Shown piece by piece: positions 25,720 to 34,104 of a stretch of DNA of 64,000 bases. Where the stretch lies: positions 145,742-209,741 of the forward strand of contig NZ_LMDP01000005.1 in NCBI RefSeq assembly GCF_001425835.1, in the 5' to 3' direction. Both the position numbers and the translations under genes were made by a program. Positions within the stretch are counted from its first letter, which is position 1. Each line of letters opens with the position of its first letter. Below the pieces are notes generated by a model, which was given only the letters and a program-made list of their open reading frames with translations, did not search any database and was not told where the DNA came from. This DNA is from Afipia sp. Root123D2. Its GTDB lineage: Bacteria; Pseudomonadota; Alphaproteobacteria; Rhizobiales; Xanthobacteraceae.

Positions 25720-26940
25720 CTAAGCTGATGAGGTGTTGTCTGATCGGAATTGCTTTCGTAGAGCGAGCAGGCCGGCCAAAGCGATGGCGGTGAAAGCCGC
25801 GCCGGCCAGGAAGGTCGCGTTCGGGCCGTAGACATCCCAGAGCGCTCCGGCGACCACGCTGGCGACAAGCATGGCCACCCCGCTCGCGAGGTTGAACACT
25901 CCAAACGCGGTTCCGCGCAGATCGGCAGGCGCGGTGTCCGCCACCAGCGTTGCAAGCAGCCCTTGGGTCAGGCCCATGTGCAGGCCCCAAAACACCGCAC
26001 CGAACAAAAGAATGGGCACTGACGTCGTGAGTGCCAGGAGCAGATCGGCGACCACGAGTGTAGCGACGCCGACGATCAGGACGCCCTGACGCCCGAACCA
26101 ATCAGACAGCATGCCGGCCGGGTAAGCTGCGAGTGCGTAAGCAATGTTCATAACGACCATGACGACGGGTACGATCGCAATCGCGAGACCTACATTCTGA
26201 GCCCGCAGAACCAGAAAGGCTTCGCTGAACCGAGCCAGCGTCAGCACCACCGCAACTGCTACCACGGCCCAGAATGGCCCTGAGAGCCGCCAGACATCGG
26301 CGAACTGCGGCTTGGGTCTTGCCGTAGCGTCAATGGCGCGTTCCGGCTCCGTCACCCCGAACGCCATCAGGCCGAACGCGATGAACGCCGGGATGACCGC
26401 GATCCAGAACACCGCGGCGTAATTGTCGCCGGTGAAAAGCATAAGCCCGATTGCGGCAAGCGGGCCGAGGAAGGCCCCGATCGTGTCGAGGGATTGTCTT
26501 AAACCAAAGCTTGCTCCTCGCAGCGGAGCGGGGGCGAGATCGGCCACCAGCGCGTCGCGCGGTGCGCCGCGAATACCCTTTCCCGCCCGGTCAAGGAATC
26601 GGGCGGTCACCACCCATTCAAGCGTCGTCGCGAGCGGGAAGATCGGTTTGGTGAGGGCAGCAAGACCGTAGCCGATAACGGCCAGCAGCTTGCGGCGACC
26701 CAACCAATCAGACAGCGCGCCGGAGAAAATTTTAGTGATCATCGCCGTCGATTCGGCGACACCCTCGATGAGTCCGACCGTGAGTGTCGAGGCTCCAAGC
26801 ACGGCGACGAGGTAGATCGGCAGGAGAGCGTGGATCATCTCGGATGAGAGATCCATGAACATCGATACGAACCCAAGCGTCCAGATTCCGCGCGGCAGGT
26901 TTCGAAGCGCCGTCGAGGCGGCAAGAACCTGGTCAGCCAT
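25720..26940 (-). CDS. MFS transporter in the chrB operon
   Basis: A 406-residue, 12-helix major-facilitator exporter. It has the motif DWLGRRKLLAVIGYG after helix 2 (motif A, G-x3-D-R/K-x-G-R-R/K) and a second copy SDWFGRQGVLIVG after helix 8, and GLRQSLDTIGAFLGP in helix 5. ATG 26940 overlaps the chrB stop by 8 bp. MFS genes of this kind follow chrB in several alphaproteobacteria, but chromate transport by them has not been shown to my knowledge. Confidence 0.85.
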   Translation of the reverse strand: MADQVLAASTALRNLPRGIWTLGFVSMFMDLSSEMIHALLPIYLVAVLGASTLTVGLIEGVAESTAMITKIFSGALSDWLGRRKLLAVIGYGLAALTKPIFPLATTLEWVVTARFLDRAGKGIRGAPRDALVADLAPAPLRGASFGLRQSLDTIGAFLGPLAAIGLMLFTGDNYAAVFWIAVIPAFIAFGLMAFGVTEPERAIDATARPKPQFADVWRLSGPFWAVVAVAVVLTLARFSEAFLVLRAQNVGLAIAIVPVVMVVMNIAYALAAYPAGMLSDWFGRQGVLIVGVATLVVADLLLALTTSVPILLFGAVFWGLHMGLTQGLLATLVADTAPADLRGTAFGVFNLASGVAMLVASVVAGALWDVYGPNATFLAGAAFTAIALAGLLALRKQFRSDNTSSA

Positions 26941-27529
26941 CCCGCAGTCTCCCTCGCTTCTTGAGCGGGGAATTCGGAGTCGCGGTATCCGACGAACCAG
27001 CGCTGTCATCAGCCGCGTCTACAACACCCTCTTGCGTATAGACCGCGCCGGCGAAGGTTCGCAAAGCGGCGCCAGAGGTCTCGAGCGTTTCGTTCGCCAC
27101 TTGCATTCGAGCGTTGGGGAAAAAGTCGCGCGCCTTGATCTTGGCGAGCCAGGCAGAAAGCTTGTCGAGGTCGTCCTCGATCTCTTCAAGTTCTGCAAAT
27201 GTGAATTTCCGGCGCCGGGTCTCCTTTTCGATCTCGGCGAGAAATTCGCCGGAGCGCTCGGCGAACTCGTCGTATTCGCGTGCTCGGTCCGCCTGAAACC
27301 GAGCAATAATGGCTTGCTCTTCTTCCTCGCTGGTCGCAGTCGTCGAGAAGACGGTGGCGCTGCCGCCTTGCGCGCGAACCATCTCGACAAGCTGCGCATA
27401 GAGCAGTTTGTGCTCGTCCGTAACTGTTAAAATCCACGCCCCATTCAGCACGCTGGCAGCTCCGGCGGCACGAAGACGCCGCCACAGCGCCACGCGCCCG
27501 CTGGAGGGGGCAGCCGGAAGCTGCGCCAA
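26933..27529 (-). CDS. chrB: ChrB-like regulator/resistance protein (N-terminal domain only)
   Basis: A 198-residue protein matching the N-terminal ChrB domain: LPAAPSSGRVALWRRLRAAG, then NGAWIL, and the helical FFPN..A segment at ~142. Full ChrB proteins of ~300 residues add a C-terminal domain, missing here. The start is uncertain: TTG 27529 is used, but the conserved WLLFLAQLP reads further upstream with no ATG/GTG/TTG before a stop codon at ~27567, so translation may begin at an unusual codon. ChrB senses chromate in other systems; no chrA exporter lies here. It heads an operon with the MFS and RND genes. Confidence 0.75.
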   Translation of the reverse strand: MAQLPAAPSSGRVALWRRLRAAGAASVLNGAWILTVTDEHKLLYAQLVEMVRAQGGSATVFSTTATSEEEEQAIIARFQADRAREYDEFAERSGEFLAEIEKETRRRKFTFAELEEIEDDLDKLSAWLAKIKARDFFPNARMQVANETLETSGAALRTFAGAVYTQEGVVDAADDSAGSSDTATPNSPLKKRGRLRDG

Positions 27530-27571
27530 GAACAGAAGCCACTGACCGGTAATGTGTTCTCTCCGACCTCC

Positions 27572-27622
27572 GAAACAGGTGTTGCATTACCGGGGTTCTC
27601 AGACGGATGCAACACCTGTTTC
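27572..27622. repeat. Perfect 16-bp inverted repeat upstream of chrB
   Basis: Arms GAAACAGGTGTTGCAT (27572-27587) and ATGCAACACCTGTTTC (27607-27622) with a 19-base spacer. Related half-sites TTGTTGCATT (27656-27665) and CTGTTGCA (27693-27700) lie further upstream. The position just before chrB fits an operator or transcript hairpin. There is no T-run, so it is not a typical terminator. The whole 335-bp gap (27530-27864) has no gene. Confidence 0.65.
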
Positions 27623-27864
27623 ATTGCTATTGCAAAGATGCAGGGCATCCGCCAGTTGTTGCATTCCACGCCGAACATTGACCTCCCAAGCCCTGTTGCA
27701 AGCGACTTGGCGGCAGGGATCAGTTGTGATCCGCCTTAATTGCCTTCGGCAGCGTCTAAAAATTACAAAGCAGTTTCAATCACGTAAGATTTCAAAATGT
27801 TATTCTGAATGGCGCGCCACGTTCACAAGAGCCTTCCTAATTTATTCGCCTATTTGACGATCGG

Positions 27865-29301
27865 TTATCCGTCGGCGCGCACTGACCCTACAGGCGGTTT
27901 AATGAAGGAGGCCGTCTCTCGTTTTATATACTGACCGAAACCTTTGCTGCCGATCAGTTCGCCATCCTTAACGATACATTGGCCGCGCACCATCGTCAGT
28001 TCAGGCCATCCTGTGACGTTGAGGCCCTCATACGGCGTGTAATCCGAGCCATCCTTCAGAAGCGCGTGGGTGAGTGTCACCTTTTTCTTCGGATCCCAGA
28101 TAGCAATATCTGCATCGGATCCCACTGCGATCGTGCCTTTGCGCGGGTAGAGGCCGTAGGTTTTGGCATGATTGGTCGAGGTCAGCGCGACGAAGCGATT
28201 CAGGTCAATGCGGCCTCTGTTGACGCCTTCCGAAAACAGGATGGGCAAGCGTGTTGCCACTCCCGGAATGCCATTCGGCACCCAGCGAAAACTTGTTCTG
28301 CCTTTTGCGGTCAACTTGCCCTGTGAATCGTTATAACGAAACGGGCAATGGTCTGAGGAAAAAACCGAGAACACGCCAGTCTGGATACCCTCCCAGCACG
28401 CCGCTTGGCTGGCCTCGTCGCGTGGTGGCGGCGAGCAGACGTATTTGGCGCCTTCCATATTGAGTCCGTCGAGGTCCTTCTCCGTCAGCATGAGGTATTG
28501 CGGGCAGGTTTCGCCGGATACGCTCAAGCCCTTGGCTTGAGCACGGCGGATTTCCTCCATCGACTCGCGATTTGAAACATGAACGATCATCACGTTCACG
28601 CCGATGAGTTCCGCCAGCGAGATTGCGCGGTGCGTTGCTTCGCGCTCGACCACGATTGGCCGGGAAGTCGCATGATAACGCGGCGAGGTTTTCCCCGCGA
28701 GCTCAAGCCGGTCGGTGAGGAAGCGGATGGCGTCATAGTTCTCGGCATGAACCATGACAAGCGCGCCCGTTTCGCGCGCGACGCTCATGACTTCCAATAT
28801 TTCCCTATCGGCGAGCGCGAGGCCTTCGTAGGTCATGAAGACCTTGAACGAGGTATACCCATCGGCAACAAGCCCCGGCAACTCCTGCCCGAGCATCTGC
28901 TCGGTGGGGTCGGAAATGATGAGATGGAAGGAGGTGTCGATATGGCAATTGCCTTCAGCGAGAGCGTGATAATCCTTCAATGCCTGGCGCAGCGATTGTC
29001 CTTTCTCCTGCAAGCAAAAAGGCAGAATTGTTGTATTGCCGCCGAATGCAGCCGATCGCGTTGCGCTCTCGAAGTCATCCGCCATGACGACATCGGGGCC
29101 CGACGGTTGCGATATATGAACATGGCTGTCGATGCCGCCGGGCAGCACCAGCCTGCCGGTGGCGTCAATGAACTGGTCGGCAGTACCAAGGTCATGTCCG
29201 AGGGCAGCGATGCGTCCGTCGCGGATGCCGATATCGCAGGAAAAGATGTCCGACGCGGTCGCGATCGTGCCGGCTCGAATGATGGTGTCGAATTTTGCCA
29301 T
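27865..29301 (-). CDS. hydA: Hydantoinase / dihydropyrimidinase-type amidohydrolase
   Basis: A 478-residue cyclic amidase that opens hydantoin or dihydropyrimidine rings. Metal-ligand motifs are all present: DSHVH near residue 59, the carbamylated Lys in SFKVFMTYEG (~150), VHAEN (~183), IVHVSNR (~240) and SSDHCPF with the catalytic Asp (~318). It is the last gene of a minus-strand cluster with a maleate-isomerase-like gene and an MFS transporter, under a GntR regulator. No N-carbamoyl amidase is nearby, so the ring-opened product must be handled elsewhere. Confidence 0.88.
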   Translation of the reverse strand: MAKFDTIIRAGTIATASDIFSCDIGIRDGRIAALGHDLGTADQFIDATGRLVLPGGIDSHVHISQPSGPDVVMADDFESATRSAAFGGNTTILPFCLQEKGQSLRQALKDYHALAEGNCHIDTSFHLIISDPTEQMLGQELPGLVADGYTSFKVFMTYEGLALADREILEVMSVARETGALVMVHAENYDAIRFLTDRLELAGKTSPRYHATSRPIVVEREATHRAISLAELIGVNVMIVHVSNRESMEEIRRAQAKGLSVSGETCPQYLMLTEKDLDGLNMEGAKYVCSPPPRDEASQAACWEGIQTGVFSVFSSDHCPFRYNDSQGKLTAKGRTSFRWVPNGIPGVATRLPILFSEGVNRGRIDLNRFVALTSTNHAKTYGLYPRKGTIAVGSDADIAIWDPKKKVTLTHALLKDGSDYTPYEGLNVTGWPELTMVRGQCIVKDGELIGSKGFGQYIKRETASFIKPPVGSVRADG

Positions 29302-29352
29302 GGTGCCCTCCTCACTGCGGGCCGGTGTGATACAACATCCTCGACACCGACG

Positions 29353-30096
29353 TCATGGTTGAGCCGAAAGCCGGGCATCCTGGAACAGGCTGCCCCAGCC
29401 CTTGACCCGCCGAGGGTCGGCGCTGGCCAGAACAAGGCTCTTCCAAACGGCCGTCGCGATCGAGTCATAGACCGGAATGCCGAGTTTTGCTTCCAGCAAT
29501 TGAGCAAGCGGAGCTCCGCGCATGTTCGTGCACACGATCGCGACTGCCTCGCATCCCGCTTTTTCAACCGAACCGATCATCTCTGCTATGGTGTGCTCGC
29601 TGACTTCCGCGAACGAAAAATTATCGCGGAGACCGCTATGCCGTTCTGCCGAGCAGATAATGCCGGCGGATTTCCAGTTCGCGATGATCTTCGCCTGAAC
29701 GTCGTCGGTATAGGGGGTCACAAGACCGATCCGCCTCACACGTGTTCGCTCAAATATTTCCCGAAATGCCAATACGGATGTGCAGGCGGCAATACCGGTC
29801 GAGGAGGTGATGCGTTCGCAAAGTCGCTCATCGCGGTCGAAACCAAGCCAGCTCGCGGATGTGCCGTTCCAGGAAATCACATCGACCTTGGCATGGGCGA
29901 GAAGTTCCGCCGCGCGCAATATCTCGGTGTCGTCGAACTGCTTCAACGCCTGATCCGACAATGCGATTTCGGTTACCTTGAAGCGGCCAAAATGAACGCT
30001 GACCTCCGGAAGTCCCGCGACCATCTGCGTGCTGATGGGCTCGAGGACGGTGTTGGACGAGGGGGTCAACATTCCGAGACGCAGGCGCGTGTTCAT
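29353..30096 (-). CDS. Asp/Glu-racemase superfamily, maleate isomerase / arylmalonate decarboxylase-like
   Basis: A 247-residue protein with the maleate-isomerase-like N-terminus (GMLTPSSNTVLEP) and both candidate catalytic cysteines: one in GIAACTSVLAF (~84) and one in AIVCTNMRGAPL (~195). Such enzymes isomerise cis-trans dicarboxylates or decarboxylate malonates through a thiolate. It lies 51 bp upstream of the hydantoinase start on the same strand. The exact substrate is unknown. Confidence 0.78.
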   Translation of the reverse strand: MNTRLRLGMLTPSSNTVLEPISTQMVAGLPEVSVHFGRFKVTEIALSDQALKQFDDTEILRAAELLAHAKVDVISWNGTSASWLGFDRDERLCERITSSTGIAACTSVLAFREIFERTRVRRIGLVTPYTDDVQAKIIANWKSAGIICSAERHSGLRDNFSFAEVSEHTIAEMIGSVEKAGCEAVAIVCTNMRGAPLAQLLEAKLGIPVYDSIATAVWKSLVLASADPRRVKGWGSLFQDARLSAQP

Positions 30097-30258
30097 GAAG
30101 TTCTCCGGAGAGCATTGCGAAAGCTCGAATAATGGTCAGGTAGCTTCGCTAATGCGAATGGTCATCCGACGCCGTCGGTCTGCGTCGATGACCGGATGAT
30201 ACTGGATGATTCGGAGTGATGAGCCTCGCATTCACGAGCGAGGCTCATCGAGTCCGAT

Positions 30259-31563
30259 CTAAACCGGAAGTTTCCGGCTGTAGTCGATTGCAGTCGAGCA
30301 AACGAGCAGCGCTACGCCCGCGGCGGCGAAGAACATCAAAGCGAGGTAGTAGGATCCCGTGAACTGAACAATGAAACCTACGATAATCGGGACAGTGACG
30401 CCGGCGATGTTACCGCCGAGATTCATGCAACCGCCCAAAAATCCCGCCCGATTTCGCGTGGCAAGAATGGATGGGATGGCCCAATACATTCCGCACCAGC
30501 GCAGGAAGAACAGCGTCGAAGATAGCAGCGCAACGACGATTACGGCGTCCTTCACGTAGGCAACCGAGAAGATTGAGATGGTTGCGACGATTGCAGCGAT
30601 GCCGAACAGAGTTCTAAAGACGGTGTTGGGTTGACCGCCACGTTCCCGCCAAACGTCGGCAATCTGTCCCCCGACGAGTTCCCCAATGAATCCGGCGAAA
30701 AACATGATGAACAGAGCCCCGCCCAGCTGCTTGATGTCGAGGCCGTGAACCTTGAAGAGGTAGGTCGGCATCCACGTCAGCAGTCCGTAAAACACGGTGT
30801 TGAAGAACATCCATCCCAAACACATGCACCAGACAGACTTGTACGCGAAGTAGGCGCCAATCCCGCGGCCAGACGACACCGGATCATTCAAATCCTCCAA
30901 TGCGTGGGCGGTTTCAATATGCTTCGCCTCGGCTTCATTGACGGACGGGTGCTCGCTTGGACTATTGCGAATGTACCACCAGGCAAGGGCGCCGCAGAGA
31001 ACCGTACCGATTCCAGCGACCGCAAAAGAAATCCGCCAGGAATCGAACGCGGCGATAAGGCCGGCAATGACAAGTGCGCCCAGCGCCGCGCCAAGCGGCG
31101 CGCCACCATCAAGCAGCGTGGCGCCACGCGCGCGCTCGTTTGGCGTCATCCACATCGCATTGAGCTTGCCGCCGGCGGGATAGATCGGCGCTTCCGCCGC
31201 CCCGAGTCCCAAGCGGGTTAAGATAAGCATGAACGAACTTGTTGAGGCGGCTGCGATCGCCTGAAAGAAACCCCAACCAATCGTCGCTGCTGCAATGACG
31301 ATGCGCGGCTTGTATCGGTCCGCCAGCATGCCGCCGGGGATTTGCATCAGGGCATAAGTCCAGAAGAACGAGCTCAGAATAAATCCCTGAGCTGCGGCAT
31401 CGAGACCAAACTCCTTGGAAATGAGCGGCATCGCAACGGAGAGGGAGGCACGATCGATGTAATTGATCGTGATCAGAAACAACATCAAAACGAAAATCTT
31501 CCAGCGTACGCCGGTCTTTTGCTGCGAGCCTTCCGCTGAGATCACATCGCCTTGCGCAGTCAT
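30259..31563 (-). CDS. MFS transporter, anion:cation symporter-like (ACS/GudP-type)
   Basis: A 434-residue, 12-helix permease resembling the ACS family of organic-anion importers. It has ITINYIDRASLSVAMPLI in helix 1, MADRYKP-type motif A after helix 2 (GGMLADRYKPRIVIA), and RLGLGAAEAPIYPAG in helix 4. ATG 31563 is preceded by GGAGGAAC. A palindrome TTGTAT-N5-ATACAA lies 140 bp upstream (31703-31719), matching the operator beside gntR, so import is probably repressed by that regulator. Likely substrate: a hydantoin-related acid. Confidence 0.85.
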   Translation of the reverse strand: MTAQGDVISAEGSQQKTGVRWKIFVLMLFLITINYIDRASLSVAMPLISKEFGLDAAAQGFILSSFFWTYALMQIPGGMLADRYKPRIVIAAATIGWGFFQAIAAASTSSFMLILTRLGLGAAEAPIYPAGGKLNAMWMTPNERARGATLLDGGAPLGAALGALVIAGLIAAFDSWRISFAVAGIGTVLCGALAWWYIRNSPSEHPSVNEAEAKHIETAHALEDLNDPVSSGRGIGAYFAYKSVWCMCLGWMFFNTVFYGLLTWMPTYLFKVHGLDIKQLGGALFIMFFAGFIGELVGGQIADVWRERGGQPNTVFRTLFGIAAIVATISIFSVAYVKDAVIVVALLSSTLFFLRWCGMYWAIPSILATRNRAGFLGGCMNLGGNIAGVTVPIIVGFIVQFTGSYYLALMFFAAAGVALLVCSTAIDYSRKLPV

Positions 31564-31702
31564 TTGTTCCTCCAATGTTGAGTCATCTAAGCCATGCGGC
31601 CTCCTCTTGATTGAGAGACCTGCATGCGACCGTGCCCGAACCGTCAGAAATCCCGATAGCCGCTGCAAAGCTGCAGCACAAACGGGCAGAACACAACATT
31701 TT

Positions 31703-31719
31703 TTGTATTCTGCATACAA
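31703..31719. promoter_or_regulatory. Candidate GntR operator 1
   Basis: TTGTATTCTGCATACAA: 6-bp inverted arms TTGTAT/ATACAA around a 5-base centre. It differs from the site at 32576-32592 at one position. It lies between the gntR end and the MFS gene. Confidence 0.7.
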
Positions 31720-31766
31720 TTTTTTTGAGGAATATATTCCGAATGACATGAAGACGATGTGGCTCG

Positions 31767-32516
31767 TTAGCGGTTTGCGTCTCTGACAGGACTTGTTGGT
31801 TGGTGAATATTCCTGCGGGAACGTAGTTCCTTGTTGACCGTTCGGCCGGTATGCAAGACGTGTTGCGTCAACGCACGGGCCGCGGCAGCGCCGTCGCGCT
31901 TCTTGAGCGCTTTTAAAATTTCCCGATGCTCCATGACGGAATCATCCCAGCGCGAGCGAGACGACAAAGCGAAGTAGCGTGCACGCTCAGCGCGGGCAAG
32001 GAGCCCGTCGTGCGTCGATTTCAAGACCGCATTTTTGGCACACGCAACAATGTAGCTGTGGATCTCCTGATTGATTTTGAAGTAATCATCCAGCCGGCCA
32101 TCTTCGTGATGGGTCTCCATCCGATCCTGGAGCTGTGTCAGCCGCCGCAACTCTGCAGATGTCATGCGTGATGCCGCGAGTTCAGCGGCAATGCCTTCAA
32201 GAGCGCTGATGACCTCGAAGATTTCGTCGATCTCGACCGGTCGTAATGGTGCGATTTGCGCGCTCCGGTTGGATCTCAACTCGAGCAACCCTTCTGCCGC
32301 CAGTAGCTTGAGTGCCTCGCGAAGGGGAGTCCGGGAAATTCCGAGCTCTTCGCTGAGCTTGGTTTCGAGGATTGCCACGCCGGGAGCGAGATCGCCGCGG
32401 ACAATCAATGTGCGCAGCCGCGCCAGAGCCTGTTCATGGAGCGCAACCCGTTCAGGCAGTTTCCGGGCGGCGGCGCGAACTTCTTTGACTCGTGTTACAG
32501 CAGTCCGAGGTGTCAT
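31767..32516 (-). CDS. GntR-family regulator (FadR/FCD subfamily)
   Basis: A 249-residue repressor: N-terminal winged helix (LRTLIVRGDLAPG, then ELGISRTPLREALKLLAAEGL in pieces, residues ~35-85) and a C-terminal FCD ligand domain with metal-binding-type pattern (FKINQEIHSYIV, MEHREILKALKKRD). It is divergent from the racemase-like gene and upstream of the MFS gene. The two TTGTAT-N5-ATACAA sites flank its coding region, consistent with control of itself and both neighbours. Confidence 0.9.
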   Translation of the reverse strand: MTPRTAVTRVKEVRAAARKLPERVALHEQALARLRTLIVRGDLAPGVAILETKLSEELGISRTPLREALKLLAAEGLLELRSNRSAQIAPLRPVEIDEIFEVISALEGIAAELAASRMTSAELRRLTQLQDRMETHHEDGRLDDYFKINQEIHSYIVACAKNAVLKSTHDGLLARAERARYFALSSRSRWDDSVMEHREILKALKKRDGAAAARALTQHVLHTGRTVNKELRSRRNIHQPTSPVRDANR

Positions 32517-32575
32517 TCACCACTCCATCCAACCTGCACTGTGTCTGAAACAATATAGAGGCGTTCTCAATCCAT

Positions 32576-32592
32576 TTGTATACTGCATACAA
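32576..32592. promoter_or_regulatory. Candidate GntR operator 2
   Basis: TTGTATACTGCATACAA, 60 bp upstream of gntR and 113 bp upstream of the divergent racemase-like gene. It is 16 of 17 bases identical to operator 1. Confidence 0.72.
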
Positions 32593-32704
32593 AAATTTGT
32601 TTGCAGATCGTGTGTTCTTAGGTATTTGCTCTGACAGACGGACCGTGACAGCTCCCGTGCCGGAAGCTGCGGCAGATCGATCGGACTAAAGGACTTCGTC
32701 CCGC

Positions 32705-33460
32705 ATGCGCATCATGGTGCTTAATCCCAATACCAGTGAATCTATCACTGCGCGCCTTGCCGCTGCCGCCGAGAAGGCTGCGGCGCCGGGTACCGTTATT
32801 GTTCCGTTGACCGCGCCCCGCGGCGTTCCCTACATCGCGACGCGCGCCGAAGCCCAGATCGGCGGCGCCATCGCTCTGGAAATGCTTGCGGAACGGCATC
32901 GGGATGTAGATGCCGTAATTATTGCGGCTTTTGGTGATCCGGGTCTTTTTGGCGCACGTGAACTGTTCGATCTGCCCGTCGTCGGCATGGCTGAAGCCTC
33001 GATGCTGACCGCGTGCATGCTCGGACGTCGCTTTGCCATTGTGACTTTCGCCCGGGCCCTCGGTGCTTGGTATCAGGATTGCGTCGACATGCATGGCTTG
33101 GGCGGGCGTTGCGCCGGCATCCGCATGCTCGATGGTTCCTTTGCGTCGGTTTCGGAGGTGCAGGAAGAAAAGGAAGAACTGCTGGTTGAGCTTGCCAACC
33201 GAGCAGTGACCGAGGACGAGGCGGACGTCATTATTCTCGGTGGGGCGCCACTCGCCGGCCTCGCCGAGAAGGTCAAGGGTCGAATTCCGGTGCCGGTCGT
33301 GGATCAGATGGCAGCGGCGGTGAAACAGGCCGAAGCGTTGACTGTGTTGGGTGCTCGCAAGGCCACCGCCGGCACGTTCCGCCGTCCCGAGGCTAAACCG
33401 ACGATTGGACTTGCCGACGCATTGGCCCGCAGGATTGAGCATCGCGACAAGTCGCTCTGA
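32705..33460 (+). CDS. Hydantoin-racemase-like protein lacking both catalytic cysteines
   Basis: A 251-residue Asp/Glu/hydantoin racemase homologue (RIMVLNPNTSESIT at the start; PVVGMAEASMLTACMLG). In active hydantoin racemases the two catalytic cysteines sit in (I)ACFGDPG and LGCAGMAG. Here those positions read IIAAFGDPGL (Ala) and ILGGAPLAGL (Gly). The protein is otherwise full length with no frameshift, so it may bind rather than racemise its ligand, or use other chemistry. It is divergent from gntR. Confidence 0.85.
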   Translation: MRIMVLNPNTSESITARLAAAAEKAAAPGTVIVPLTAPRGVPYIATRAEAQIGGAIALEMLAERHRDVDAVIIAAFGDPGLFGARELFDLPVVGMAEASMLTACMLGRRFAIVTFARALGAWYQDCVDMHGLGGRCAGIRMLDGSFASVSEVQEEKEELLVELANRAVTEDEADVIILGGAPLAGLAEKVKGRIPVPVVDQMAAAVKQAEALTVLGARKATAGTFRRPEAKPTIGLADALARRIEHRDKSL

Positions 33461-33589
33461 GTGAGCGCGGCGCTAGGCGTCCTCATGTACGCCACCGCAA
33501 ATGGCTGTTTCGAACATTTCCGAAGGTCGGCATTTGCGTGGTGGCGAAATGATCGGGCTGCTGTGTTTGGTTCTGGCCGTCCGACCTCG

Positions 33590-33665
33590 CCATTCAAGTC
33601 GACGTTGCGGCTTGAAGCCGAGAACGTAGCGCTTCGGCATCAGTTGGTCATCTTACTGCGCGCAC
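33590..33665 (+). pseudogene. Remnant of IS481/IS3-type transposase (N-terminal helix)
   Basis: The segment FKSTLRLEAENVALRHQLVI followed by LLRAR matches the N-terminal helix found in integrase-core transposases (x-LE-x-E-ALRHQL-x-VL). The rest of the protein is missing. No terminal repeats found. Confidence 0.5.
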
Positions 33666-33669
33666 GGAG

Positions 33670-33960
33670 ATTGCTGCTGGCGCGATCGCGATGGGGCTGG
33701 GAGATTACCTCGCCGCGCGCACAGACGCTCAGCAAAGCGTCGGAACGATCGCGGGAGGGATCCGAAATCGGTACCAAGCGGGCATTTGAAGTCGCTGAGG
33801 TTCGCGCAATACGGGCTGGCCGACGCGGACGCCTTAGCGGTGCTGCTCGGCGTTGAGCCCGAGGATGTCGGCAATGTGCGGGCGGGAATGCCCGCGACGC
33901 TGAAGTCGGCGTTCGACAATAATGCATCCTGCGACTCCCGGTCTCTCTGTTCCCGCACGT
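33670..33960 (+). pseudogene. Remnant of VIT1/CCC1-type iron transporter
   Basis: One frame (from ~33671) reads IAAGAIAMGLGDYLAARTDAQ, close to the VIT/CCC1 signature around the conserved membrane GAxSMGxGxYxA helix; it then hits stops at ~33790. A later frame reads AQYGLADADALAVLLG, similar to the metal-binding-domain part of the same family. The start and the remaining helices are absent. Low certainty. Confidence 0.4.
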
Positions 33961-34104
33961 GAGCTTCCCGCGCATCGCGGTCAGCGTCGACGCAGGCGTC
34001 CGGCGGGACTTTACTGAAGGCCGACTTTTCGATCTCATTCATCGTGTTCTCTGGGGTAAACAGGTGTTTGCGGACGGGGTTACTGGGTATTTGACAGCAG
34101 CAGG

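Larger units (their letters stand above)
33461..34104 (+). other. Degraded segment between racemase-like gene and PilZ gene
   Basis: About 640 bp with no intact gene. It holds the two remnants listed separately (IS481-type transposase fragment and VIT-type fragment) in different frames, with stops between. The minus-strand open frames here show no domain. Confidence 0.55.

Noticed and set aside
28579..30132. Long plus-strand open frame (517 codons)
   Set aside because: It lies opposite the hydantoinase and maleate-isomerase-like genes, which have full catalytic motifs. Shadow frame in GC-rich DNA.
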